From contig JADJOM010000001.1 of assembly GCA_016713785.1 (NCBI GenBank), positions 682,001-746,000 on the forward strand: DNA of 64,000 nucleotides, given 5' to 3'. The notes under the pieces were generated by a model. It did not search any database. It saw only the letters and a list, made by a program, of their open reading frames with translations, and was not told where the DNA came from. The position numbers and the translations under genes are program-made. This document shows, in pieces, positions 56,746 through 64,000 of the stretch (its first letter is position 1; each line of letters opens with the position of its first letter). The stretch is from Gemmatimonadota bacterium (GTDB taxonomy: Bacteria; Gemmatimonadota; Gemmatimonadetes; Gemmatimonadales; GWC2-71-9).

Positions 56746-57822
56746 GTGCGCCTGCTCGACCGCTACGTGCTGCGCTCCTGGGTGGTGATCTTCGTGCTCA
56801 CGGCCATCGGCTTCCCGGTGGTGTCCATCATGATCAACATGACGGACAACCTGGAGCGGCTGCTCGACCGCGGGCTCAAGTTCCCCGAGATCCTGGTGAG
56901 CTACGTCTACGCCCTGCCGGAGAACATCTTCCTGGTGATGCCGGCAGCGGTGCTGTTCGCCACGGTGTTCACCATCGGCAACCTGGGGCGGCACTCGGAG
57001 CTCACCGCCGCCAAGGCGGGCGGCTGGAGCTTCCACCGGCTGGCCTTCCCGATCTACCTGGCCGCCTGCGGCGCGGCGGTGCTCGCCTTCGTGGTGGGGG
57101 AGCTGGCGCCGGAGTCCACCAGCCGGCAGCTGGAGCTGCAGAAGGCCAAGCTCGCCAAGCCGCGCACCGCCCGGTACAACTTCGTGTTCCGCGCCGACCA
57201 GGGCTGGGTCTACACCATCCGCTCCCTCGACGTGCAGAACCGGATGCTGCGGCAGCTGGTGTTCGAGCGGCAGGGGAACGGGTCCGACTACCCCGACCTC
57301 GCCGTCACCGCCGACAGCGCCACCTACGACGACACGCTGCATGCCTGGCACCTGTGGCACGGGACCAGCCGGCGCATCCTGGAGAACGGCACCCAGGTGG
57401 CGTTCCGGTACGAGTCGGCGCGGCTGCGCGCGCTGTCGCAGGAGCCGGTGGACCTCCTGGCCGAGCCCAAGGCGCCGGAGGAGATGCGCTACAAGGAGCT
57501 CACCCGCTATATCGACGCGCTCAAGCGGTCGGGCAACGACACCAGCAAGATCGAGGTGGACCGGGCGCTCAAGATCGCGCTGCCGGCCACCTGCCTGGTG
57601 ATCGCGCTGTTCGGCGCGCCGCTCGCCATCACCTCGCCGCGGCAGGGCACCGCCATCGGCATCGCCATCAGCCTGGGCACCACGGTGGTGTTCCTCTCGT
57701 TCATCCAGCTCTCCAAGGCGGTGGGGGTCTCCGGCGTGGTGAACCCGGTGGCCGCCGCGTGGGCGCCGAACCTGTTCTTCCTGGGCGCGGCGCTGTGGCT
57801 GCTGCGCCGGGTGCGCACCTAG
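56746..57822 (+). CDS. lptG: LPS export permease LptG
   Basis: A 358-aa LptF/LptG-family permease forming a pair with LptF for lipopolysaccharide export. It starts at a GTG directly after the lptF stop (TGAGTG), so translation is coupled. The opening VRLLDRYVLRSWVVIFVLTA, a jellyroll domain (RYNFVFRADQGWVYTIRSLDVQ...) and three C-terminal helices (PATCLVIALFGAPLAITSPRQG, SLGTTVVFLSFIQLSKAVG) are seen. The length is normal for the family, unlike LptF here. The substrate-contact glutamates cannot be assigned without alignment. Confidence 0.92.
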   Translation: MRLLDRYVLRSWVVIFVLTAIGFPVVSIMINMTDNLERLLDRGLKFPEILVSYVYALPENIFLVMPAAVLFATVFTIGNLGRHSELTAAKAGGWSFHRLAFPIYLAACGAAVLAFVVGELAPESTSRQLELQKAKLAKPRTARYNFVFRADQGWVYTIRSLDVQNRMLRQLVFERQGNGSDYPDLAVTADSATYDDTLHAWHLWHGTSRRILENGTQVAFRYESARLRALSQEPVDLLAEPKAPEEMRYKELTRYIDALKRSGNDTSKIEVDRALKIALPATCLVIALFGAPLAITSPRQGTAIGIAISLGTTVVFLSFIQLSKAVGVSGVVNPVAAAWAPNLFFLGAALWLLRRVRT

Positions 57823-57892
57823 CCCCGCCGCCGCGCGGGCGGCGGTCCGCCGCCACCACCCGTGCGCCGTACCGCCCCACCGCCTTCCGGTC

Positions 57893-57904
57893 CATATTTC
57901 GCCC
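57893..57904 (+). promoter_or_regulatory. Possible -10 box just upstream of nadB
   Basis: CATATT at 57893-57898 ends six bases before the ATG at 57905. No Shine-Dalgarno sequence and no good -35 is present, so a leaderless nadB mRNA is possible but weakly supported. Confidence 0.25.
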
Positions 57905-59503
57905 ATGGCTTCCCCCCGCCCCATCATCGTCGGCACCGGCATCGCCGGGCTGTGGACCGCCTGGCGGCTCGCCAACGAGGGGCAGGCCTCGGTGCTGGTC
58001 ACCAAGGGCGTGCTCGCCGACAGCGCCAGCGCCTGGGCGCAGGGGGGCGTGGCGGTGGCGCTCGGCCCGGGCGACAGCCCGAGCCAGCACGCCGCCGACA
58101 CCCTCGCCGCCGGCGACGGCCTCTCCGACCCCGAGGCCGTCCGCATCCTCACCAAGGAAGGCCCCGACCGGATCCGCGAGCTGCTCGAGGCCGGCGCCAT
58201 CTTCGATCGCGGCCCCGACGGCTCGCTCCGCTTCGGGCTGGAGGCGGCGCACACCCAGCCGCGCATCATCCACGCCGGCGGCGACCGCACCGGTGCCGCC
58301 ATCGTGGCGTTCCTCACCCAGATCCTGCGCCGCCACCCGCTGGTCGAGATCCTGCGCTACACCGAGGTCGCGGCGCTGGGCCACGACGGATCCCGGCTCA
58401 CCGGCGTGATCGCGCTCCGCAACGGGCAGCCGGTCGAGCTGCTGGCCCGGGACGTGGTGCTGGCCACCGGGGGCGTGGGCCAGCTGTACGGGGTCACCAC
58501 CAACCCGCTGGTGGCCAGCGGCGACGGGTGGGCGCTGGCGTGGCGGGTGGGCGCCGAGCTCCGGGACATCGAGTTCCTGCAGTTCCACCCCACGGCGCTC
58601 AAGCTGCCGGGGGTGAACCCGGCGCCGCTCATCACCGAGGCGGTGCGTGGAGCCGGCGGGATCCTGGTGGACCGGGACGGCCGCCGCTTCGCCTTCGACG
58701 CCGACCCCCGCGGCGAGCTGGCCCCGCGCGACGTCGTGGCGCGCGCGGTGGCGGCCGCCGACGCCACCGGGGGCGCCTGGCTCGACGCCCGGGAGATCCG
58801 CGACTTCCCCGTCCGCTTCCCGGGCGTGACCCAGATCCTCGCCACCCACGGGCTCGATCCCGCCCGCGACCTGATCCCGGTGGCCCCGGCGCTGCACTAC
58901 GCCATGGGCGGCATCCGGACCGACTTCGACGGCCGCAGCACCCGCGAGGGGTTGTGGGCGGTCGGCGAGGTCGCGTGCACCGGCGTGCACGGCGCCAACC
59001 GGCTGGCCTCCAATTCGCTGCTCGAAGGCATGGTCTTTGCCGACCGCGTGGCCCGCGCGCTGGTGGCGCGTCGCGGGCCCGGCGACTGGGGCGAGTGGGC
59101 CCCGGCGCACCCGGTGCCCGCCCTCCGGGCCGAGGCGTTCGCCGCGCGGTGGCGGCCGGCGGCGCACCGCGCCGCCAAGGTGCCGGCCTTCCCGCCGGCC
59201 GCCCCCCGCGCCCGCGACGCCGACGAGTCGGCCGCCCCCGTGCGGGACGAGATCCGCGCCATCATGACCACCGACGTGGGCATGGTGCGCACCGAGTCGG
59301 GCCTGCGCCGGGCCCGGCGCGCGCTCACCGCCCTCACCGCGCGGCTCCCCGCCGATGCCTGGCGCACCCACAACATGCTGCTGGTGGCGCGGCTGATCAC
59401 CCACGCGGCGCTGCGCCGGCGGGAGAGTCGCGGCGGCCACCGCCGCCTCGACTATCCCCCGGCGGCCCGGCCCGCCACGCCTCCGAGCCGGAGTCCCGCA
59501 TGA
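57905..59503 (+). CDS. nadB: L-aspartate oxidase NadB
   Basis: A 532-aa flavoenzyme that oxidises L-aspartate to iminoaspartate, the first step of de novo NAD synthesis. FAD-binding IIVGTGIAGLWTAWRLA opens the protein, with SAWAQGGVAVAL and LVLATGGVG-type motifs, a substrate region HTQPRIIHAGGDRTG and GEVACTGVHGANRLASNSLLEGMVFADRVA near the C-terminal third. The C-terminal helical domain is shortened and Arg-rich. Operon order is nadB-nadA-DUF2911-nadC. The stop overlaps the nadA start (ATGA). Confidence 0.95.
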   Translation: MASPRPIIVGTGIAGLWTAWRLANEGQASVLVTKGVLADSASAWAQGGVAVALGPGDSPSQHAADTLAAGDGLSDPEAVRILTKEGPDRIRELLEAGAIFDRGPDGSLRFGLEAAHTQPRIIHAGGDRTGAAIVAFLTQILRRHPLVEILRYTEVAALGHDGSRLTGVIALRNGQPVELLARDVVLATGGVGQLYGVTTNPLVASGDGWALAWRVGAELRDIEFLQFHPTALKLPGVNPAPLITEAVRGAGGILVDRDGRRFAFDADPRGELAPRDVVARAVAAADATGGAWLDAREIRDFPVRFPGVTQILATHGLDPARDLIPVAPALHYAMGGIRTDFDGRSTREGLWAVGEVACTGVHGANRLASNSLLEGMVFADRVARALVARRGPGDWGEWAPAHPVPALRAEAFAARWRPAAHRAAKVPAFPPAAPRARDADESAAPVRDEIRAIMTTDVGMVRTESGLRRARRALTALTARLPADAWRTHNMLLVARLITHAALRRRESRGGHRRLDYPPAARPATPPSRSPA

Positions 59504-60519
59504 GCCTGGCCCTGCCCGTCATCGAGCCCACCCGCCTCGCCGCCGCCGAGATCCGCGCGCTGCAGGCGGAGATCCGGGCCCTCGCCGCGCAACGCCGTGC
59601 CGTGGTCCTGGCCCACAACTACCAGCGGGCCGAGGTCCAGGACGTGGCCGACTACGTGGGCGACTCCCTCGGCCTCTCCCGCACCGCCGCGGCCACCGAT
59701 GCCGAGGTGATCGTGTTCTGCGGGGTGCACTTCATGGCGGAGACCGCGGCCATCCTGGCGCCGGCCAAGCGGGTGCTGCTCCCCGACCTGCGCGCCGGCT
59801 GCTCGCTGGCCGACACCATCACCGCCGCCGACCTCCGTGCCTGGAAGGCCCGCTTCCCGGGCTACATCGCGGTGGGCTACGTGAACACCACCGCGGAGGC
59901 CAAGGCGGAGCTCGACTACTGCTGCACCAGCGGCAACGTGCTCGAGGTGATCGACGCCATTCCCGAGGACCGGGGCATCCTCTTCTGCCCCGACTTCTTC
60001 CTCGGCGCCCACGTGCGGCGGATGCGGCCCCACCGGCGGGTCGAGGTGTGGCTCGGCGAGTGCCACGTGCACAAGGACATCAACCCCCACACCCTCGACC
60101 GCATGCGGCAGGAGCACCCGAAGGCGGAGGTGCTGGTGCACCCGGAGTGCGGCTGCGCGGGGCAGCTGATCTACGCCATGGGCCAGGGCGACATCCCGCC
60201 CGACGGCGTCCACATCGCCTCGACGGAGCGGATGATCCAGCTGGTGAAGGAACGGCAGGTGGACGAGTTCATCATCGCCACCGAGACGGGGATCATGCAC
60301 CGCATGGAACGGCTGGCGCCCGGGAAGCACTTCTACGCCGCGGACCGCGCGGCGGTCTGCGCCTTCATGAAGACCATCACGCTCGAGGCCACCCGGGACG
60401 CGCTCGCGCTCGACCGGCACCACGTGACCGTGCCCGCCGACATCGCCGGCCGGGCGCGGCTCGCGCTCGACCGCATGGTGGCCCTCGGGCCGGGCATCGC
60501 GACGCAGCCGGGCGACTAG
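59500..60519 (+). CDS. nadA: Quinolinate synthase NadA (4Fe-4S)
   Basis: A 339-aa enzyme that condenses iminoaspartate with dihydroxyacetone phosphate to quinolinate. The three cluster cysteines are C101 (AGCSLAD), C188 (WLGECHVHKD) and C287 (AAVCAFMKTITL); the spacing 87 and 99 matches the family. AHNYQRAEVQDVADYVGDSLGLS and DYCCTSGN are substrate-pocket motifs, and the HPECGC segment has additional cysteines. ATG at 59500 overlaps the nadB stop by four bases. A DUF2911 gene follows 20 bases later. Confidence 0.96.
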   Translation: MSLALPVIEPTRLAAAEIRALQAEIRALAAQRRAVVLAHNYQRAEVQDVADYVGDSLGLSRTAAATDAEVIVFCGVHFMAETAAILAPAKRVLLPDLRAGCSLADTITAADLRAWKARFPGYIAVGYVNTTAEAKAELDYCCTSGNVLEVIDAIPEDRGILFCPDFFLGAHVRRMRPHRRVEVWLGECHVHKDINPHTLDRMRQEHPKAEVLVHPECGCAGQLIYAMGQGDIPPDGVHIASTERMIQLVKERQVDEFIIATETGIMHRMERLAPGKHFYAADRAAVCAFMKTITLEATRDALALDRHHVTVPADIAGRARLALDRMVALGPGIATQPGD

Positions 60520-60539
60520 GCCGCGGCCCTGGAGCGAGA

Positions 60540-61142
60540 ATGCGCCACCGCACCTGGATCGTCTCCGCCATCATCCTGGGCCTGGTGGGCACCTGTGCCG
60601 CCACCGGGGTGTCGCTGGTGCCCGCCAGCCTCATGCTGGGCCCCTGCCTGCGGGACTGGACCAGCCCGTCCTCCTACGGCGCGCGCGGCAGCCCCCTCGC
60701 CACCGTCGACGCGCCCCTCGGCGACGGCGCGCTCCGGCTCTGCTACGGCCGCCCGTCCATGCGCGGCCGCGCCATCTACGGCGCGCTGGTGCCCTGGGAC
60801 TCGCTGTGGCGGATGGGGGCGAACGAGCCCACCCGGCTCTACCTCAGCCGGCCAGCCACCGTGGCGGGGATCCCGCTCGAGGCGGGCCGCTACGCCCTCT
60901 ACCTGCGGCCCGGGCGGGGGCAGTGGATGCTGTTCGTGAACCGGTCGGTGCGGCACTGGGGAAACGACCTGTCGCTCGGGGTCCGGGCGCACGAGGTCGG
61001 GTCGGCCCCGGTCCCGGTGCTGGCGCTGCCGGAACCGGTGGAGACGCTCACCGTCCGGCGGGTGGCGGCCGATAGTGGCAGGATGAACCTGGCCTTCGAC
61101 TGGGAACGCACCCGGGTGGTGCTGCGAGTGAGTCCACGATGA
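60540..61142 (+). CDS. DUF2911 family exported protein inside the nad operon
   Basis: A 200-aa DUF2911 protein, recognised by RLCYGRPSMRGRAIYGALVPWDSLWRMGANEPTRLYLSRP, GIPLEAGRYALYLRPG and FVNRSVRHWG. It has an N-terminal membrane/signal segment (IVSAIILGLVGTCAATGV). The family is of unknown function, common in Bacteroidota and relatives as exported proteins. It starts 20 bases after nadA, with GGAG five bases upstream of the ATG, and overlaps nadC (ATGA), so it is transcribed with the NAD genes. Whether it takes part in NAD metabolism or is only cotranscribed cannot be told. Confidence 0.9.
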   Translation: MRHRTWIVSAIILGLVGTCAATGVSLVPASLMLGPCLRDWTSPSSYGARGSPLATVDAPLGDGALRLCYGRPSMRGRAIYGALVPWDSLWRMGANEPTRLYLSRPATVAGIPLEAGRYALYLRPGRGQWMLFVNRSVRHWGNDLSLGVRAHEVGSAPVPVLALPEPVETLTVRRVAADSGRMNLAFDWERTRVVLRVSPR

Positions 61143-62014
61143 TGATCGAACGCGACCTGCGCTCCCTGATCGGCGCCGACGCGCGGCGGGTGGCCCAGGA
61201 GGCCCTGGCCGAGGATGGCGACCGCGACATCACCACCGAGGTGACCGTCGAAGCCAGCCAGGTGGGCACGGGGGTGCTCGAATTCCGCAGCGGCGGCACC
61301 GTGGCCGGGATGCCCTATGCCGATGCCGTGGCCACGGCGTGCGGCCTGCCGCCCGTCACCTGGTACCACGCCTCGGGCGCGACCGTCCCGGCCGGCACCA
61401 CGCTCGGGCTGCTGCGCGGCGACCTCGCGCGCATCCTGCGCGCGGAGCGGCCGCTGCTCAACCTGCTGCAACGCGCCGTGGGCATTGCCAACCTGACCCG
61501 GCGCTACGTCGACGCGGTGGCCGGCACCGGCGCCCGGATCCTCCACACCCGCAAGACCGCGCCCGGCCTGCGCCTCCTCGACGTGACGGCGGTGGTGGCC
61601 GGCGGCGGGCACGTGCACCGGCTGGGCCTCGCCACCACGGTCATGGTGAAGGACAACCACTGGCAGGCGCTCACGCGCAGCGGGCGCACCCTGCGCGAGG
61701 CGCTGGAACAGGCGCGCGCCGGCGGCATCATCGAGTGTTTCGTGGAAGTCGAGACGGGGGGCCAGCTGGAACAGGCCTGCGCCGCCGGCGCCACCCGCCT
61801 GCTGGTGGACAACCAGGACCCGGCCACCGTGCGCGCCTGGACGGTGCGCGCCCGCACCCTTGCGCCCGGCATCGAACTCGAGGCCACCGGCGGCATCACC
61901 CTCGAGAACATCCGGGCCTTCGCGGAGACCGGCGTCGACTACATCTCCATCGGCGCGCTGACCCATAGCGTGCAGGCGGCGGACCTGGCCCTGGAGGTTG
62001 CCGAGGCGGGGTGA
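61139..62014 (+). CDS. nadC: Nicotinate-nucleotide pyrophosphorylase NadC
   Basis: A 291-aa quinolinate phosphoribosyltransferase, last step of the quinolinate branch, giving nicotinate mononucleotide. Motifs are AEDGDRDITTE, ERPLLNLLQRAVGIA, ILHTRKTAPGLR (substrate Arg/Lys) and VMVKDNHW, with GGIxxxN-type ending GGITLENIRAFAETGVDYISIG. Two consecutive ATGs start it (61139 and 61142); the first overlaps the DUF2911 stop. Last gene of nadB-nadA-DUF2911-nadC, followed by heptamer and octamer repeats. Confidence 0.96.
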   Translation: MMIERDLRSLIGADARRVAQEALAEDGDRDITTEVTVEASQVGTGVLEFRSGGTVAGMPYADAVATACGLPPVTWYHASGATVPAGTTLGLLRGDLARILRAERPLLNLLQRAVGIANLTRRYVDAVAGTGARILHTRKTAPGLRLLDVTAVVAGGGHVHRLGLATTVMVKDNHWQALTRSGRTLREALEQARAGGIIECFVEVETGGQLEQACAAGATRLLVDNQDPATVRAWTVRARTLAPGIELEATGGITLENIRAFAETGVDYISIGALTHSVQAADLALEVAEAG

Positions 62015-62021
62015 GGACTTG

Positions 62022-62150
62022 GCGGGAAGCGGGAAGCGGGATCCCGAAGCTACCGCAACTCCCGCGGGTCCGCCGAGCCGCCCGGCCGCCCGGCCGCCGT
62101 ACCGCCCTACCGCCGTACCGCCGTACCGCCTTACCGCCTTACCGCCCACC
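62022..62150. repeat. G-rich heptamers and CCGTACCG octamer tract
   Basis: Two to three GCGGGAA heptamers (62022-62043), then octamers reading CCGTACCG, CCCTACCG or CCTTACCG (about 62092-62150). The octamers run into the last codons and the stop of the amino acid permease gene on the opposite strand. Confidence 0.75.
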
Positions 62151-63492
62151 GCTTCCAGCCGTAGTACACCGGCACGCCCGAGAGAATCACCACGACGTCG
62201 ACCACGAACGCCTTCGGTTCCGACACCAGGTAGTTGCCGAGCAGGAAGAGCGACCCCGCCAGGAAGAGCAGCGGCACCACCGGATAGCCCGCCGTGCGGT
62301 ACGGCCGCGGCAGGTCCGGCCGGGTACGCCGCAGCACGAAGACCGCCGCCACCGCCAGGGCATAGAATGGCCAGATGCCGATGACGAACTGGTCCGCCAG
62401 TTCGGTGAAGGTCTTGATCAGCACGAAGATCACGCCGAGGACCGCGGCCAGGAGGATCGCGGCGGTGGGGGCGCCGGTGCGCTCGTCCACCCGGGCGATC
62501 GCCTTGGGGAAGAGTCCGTCCTCCGCCATCGCGAAGAAGATCCGCGGCGCCGTCATCATGGAACCGTTGAGGGTACCGAAGGTGCTCACCGCTACCGCGG
62601 CCGAGATGGCCACGATGCCGGCCGGCCCGATCAGCAGGCTGGCCACGTCGGCGGCGACCAGCTCCGCCTGCTGCATCGCCGTGATCGGGATGAGGTAGAG
62701 GTACACCAGGTTGGCGCCGAGGTAGAGCACCACCACGATCGACGTGCCGATGACCAGCGCCCGCGGCAGGGTGCGCTGCGGGTCCTTCACCTCGCCACCC
62801 ACGAACGCCAGGTCGGCCCAGCCATCGTAGGCCCAGAGGATCGAGACCATCGCCAGCAGGAAGGGCGAGGCGGCCACCGCCGCCCGCTGGTCCAGCATCG
62901 GGCCGGCGCCCAGCCCATCGCCCAGCAGGAAGCCGAGGACGATGAGCGCGGCGAGCGCGCCCACCTTGAAGGCCGTACTCAGGTTCTGGATCACCGCGCC
63001 GCGCTTGATGCCGAAGTAGTTGACCGCGGCCACCAGGATGATGAAGCCGGCGCCGAGGGCCTGGTCCCCCCGCACCGGCAGGCCCAGCACCGGGGCGGCG
63101 GGGTCGAGTCCCACGGTGCGCAGCGAATAGGCCGAGGCGGTGATCCCGATGGCGCCGTAGGCGCCGGGGCGGATGATGAGCAGCTCGGCCCAGCCGAACA
63201 GGAAGGCGGTCAGCGGCCCGAACGCCTCGCGCAGGAAGACGTACATCCCCCCGCTGCGCGGGAAGGCGGCCGCCAGCTCCGCGTAGGTGAGCGCGCCGCA
63301 CACCGCCACCACGCCGCCCACCACCCAGGCCAGCAGGAAGAGCGGGACGTCGTCGATCCGCTGGGCCACCGAGGCCGGGGTGCGGAAGATGCCGCTGCCG
63401 ATGGTGGAGCCCACCAGCACCGCCACGGCGCTCCACAGGCCGAGGCGGCGGGACAACCGTTCGCCCCAGGGATCGCGGGGGGATTCTGTCAT
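62131..63492 (-). CDS. APC superfamily amino acid permease (LAT-like)
   Basis: A 453-aa amino acid transporter of the APC superfamily with 12 membrane segments. The N-terminal helix 1 motif GSTIGSGIFRTPASV and the GGMYVFLREAFGP segment are signatures; YDGWADLAFVGGEVKDPQRTLPRA (helix 6-7) and ALSVSTFGTLNG-like helix 8 motifs follow. It is closest to LAT/SteT-type exchangers. The substrate is unknown. Its 3' end is invaded by octamer repeats, so the last five residues (WAVRR) come from repeat sequence. ATG at 63492. Confidence 0.92.
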   Translation of the reverse strand: MTESPRDPWGERLSRRLGLWSAVAVLVGSTIGSGIFRTPASVAQRIDDVPLFLLAWVVGGVVAVCGALTYAELAAAFPRSGGMYVFLREAFGPLTAFLFGWAELLIIRPGAYGAIGITASAYSLRTVGLDPAAPVLGLPVRGDQALGAGFIILVAAVNYFGIKRGAVIQNLSTAFKVGALAALIVLGFLLGDGLGAGPMLDQRAAVAASPFLLAMVSILWAYDGWADLAFVGGEVKDPQRTLPRALVIGTSIVVVLYLGANLVYLYLIPITAMQQAELVAADVASLLIGPAGIVAISAAVAVSTFGTLNGSMMTAPRIFFAMAEDGLFPKAIARVDERTGAPTAAILLAAVLGVIFVLIKTFTELADQFVIGIWPFYALAVAAVFVLRRTRPDLPRPYRTAGYPVVPLLFLAGSLFLLGNYLVSEPKAFVVDVVVILSGVPVYYGWKRWAVRR

Positions 63493-63664
63493 GACAGACC
63501 GAGGGTCGGGAGGGGAGTGCCCTGCGCTGGAATCGACTGGCTAAAGCATGAACTTGCCTTGAGTTGCCGCGCTTGACAACCCGTGTCCCAAGCCCGTTCT
63601 TTCCCCCCCGCAGCCGGGGGGACCGGCGGCACCCGGCAGCACCGAAATCTCCGGAGTCACAGGC

Positions 63665-64000
63665 ATGAATGAGCAGGCCGCTGGCGGCGCCCAAGGGTAC
63701 CGCCGTGTAGCCCTGATGGCGGCCGGCCTCGCGGTCGGACTGATCACGCTGGGCGGGATCACCCGCATCGCCGGGGCCGGGATGGGGTGCGGGCCGGACT
63801 GGCCGCTCTGCAACGGCCGGCTGTTCCCGAACCTCGCCGACCCGCTCGAGCTGATCGAGTGGAGCCACCGCTGGGTGGCGGCGATGCTCTCCGCCATGGT
63901 GGTGTGCCTCGCCGCGCTGAGCTGGAAGCGGCACCGCACCGACGCCTTCCTCCGCGGCCCCGCGTACGCCTCCCTCCTCGTGCTCGCGCTGCAGGTGATC
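63665..64000 (+). CDS. ctaA: Heme A synthase CtaA/Cox15, N-terminal part (cut by window)
   Basis: The start of a COX15/CtaA-family protein, which oxidises heme O to heme A for cytochrome c oxidase. The first 112 codons are present. A first membrane helix (VALMAAGLAVGLITLGGITRI) is followed by the loop GAGMGCGPDWPLCNGRLFP with two Cys, then an EWSHRW motif (heme-ligand histidine region) and a second helix. The ATG at 63665 is the first plausible start; a good Shine-Dalgarno is not obvious. It runs divergently from the permease over 172 bp, where a TTGACA hexamer at 63573-63578 has no convincing -10 partner. Confidence 0.93.
   Translation, partial: MNEQAAGGAQGYRRVALMAAGLAVGLITLGGITRIAGAGMGCGPDWPLCNGRLFPNLADPLELIEWSHRWVAAMLSAMVVCLAALSWKRHRTDAFLRGPAYASLLVLALQVI

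Noticed and set aside
63573..63578. Promoter of ctaA from TTGACA
   Set aside because: No acceptable -10 hexamer at 16-18 bases; left unassigned.

Overview
The window is high-GC DNA from a free-living Gram-negative bacterium. It combines SusC/SusD outer-membrane uptake, a SprA-like type IX secretion translocon, LptF/LptG, many lipoproteins, a PknB-type kinase with a sensor/TPR output and an ECF42 sigma factor. That mix, with the very high GC, fits Gemmatimonadota best (inference from gene content; no rRNA gene is present). No rRNA, tRNA, CRISPR, phage or IS gene was found.

Layout. 1-4.6 kb: a cut-off gene at the left edge, a small secreted protein, a TerC metal transporter behind a striking AT-rich control region, an RtcB RNA ligase and two tiny genes. 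4.6-13 kb (minus strand): a membrane-anchored protein, an ECF42 sigma factor with its DGPF partner, a Ser/Thr kinase-TPR protein, a divergent formaldehyde-activating-enzyme homologue, a secreted M28 peptidase and a TerB/DUF697-like protein.

13.1-40.1 kb is a large polysaccharide-utilisation locus. SusC and SusD sit behind a long structured leader with a terminator-like attenuator. They are followed by two GH13 amylases, a GH2, a clan GH-A enzyme and a GH53 endo-galactanase. Then come a Na+/solute symporter with two small membrane or lipoprotein genes, and a GH97 - MalQ - MFS sugar transporter - GH13 operon. A further GH13 lipoprotein lies beyond a GxxExxY gene and its repeat array. Together they would bind alpha-glucan at the surface, cut it, import maltodextrin and rearrange it in the cytoplasm, with a side branch for beta-galactan.

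40.1-48.9 kb: a CaiB-type CoA transferase, two tandem ZIP metal transporters, the pilB-pilT-pilC motor operon, a double helix-hairpin-helix ComEA-like protein and a glutaminyl-cyclase-like lipoprotein. 49-64 kb: sprA, divergent from lptF-lptG across overlapping promoters; the nadB-nadA-DUF2911-nadC NAD operon; an amino acid permease; and the start of ctaA.

Intergenic DNA carries G-rich heptamer tracts and octamer tracts that lie just past stop codons. The best candidates for undescribed biology are the SusC leader attenuator, the 13-bp inverted repeat and apparently leaderless promoter of terC, the overlapping sprA/lptF promoters, the Fae homologue lacking its usual histidine, and the repeat families.
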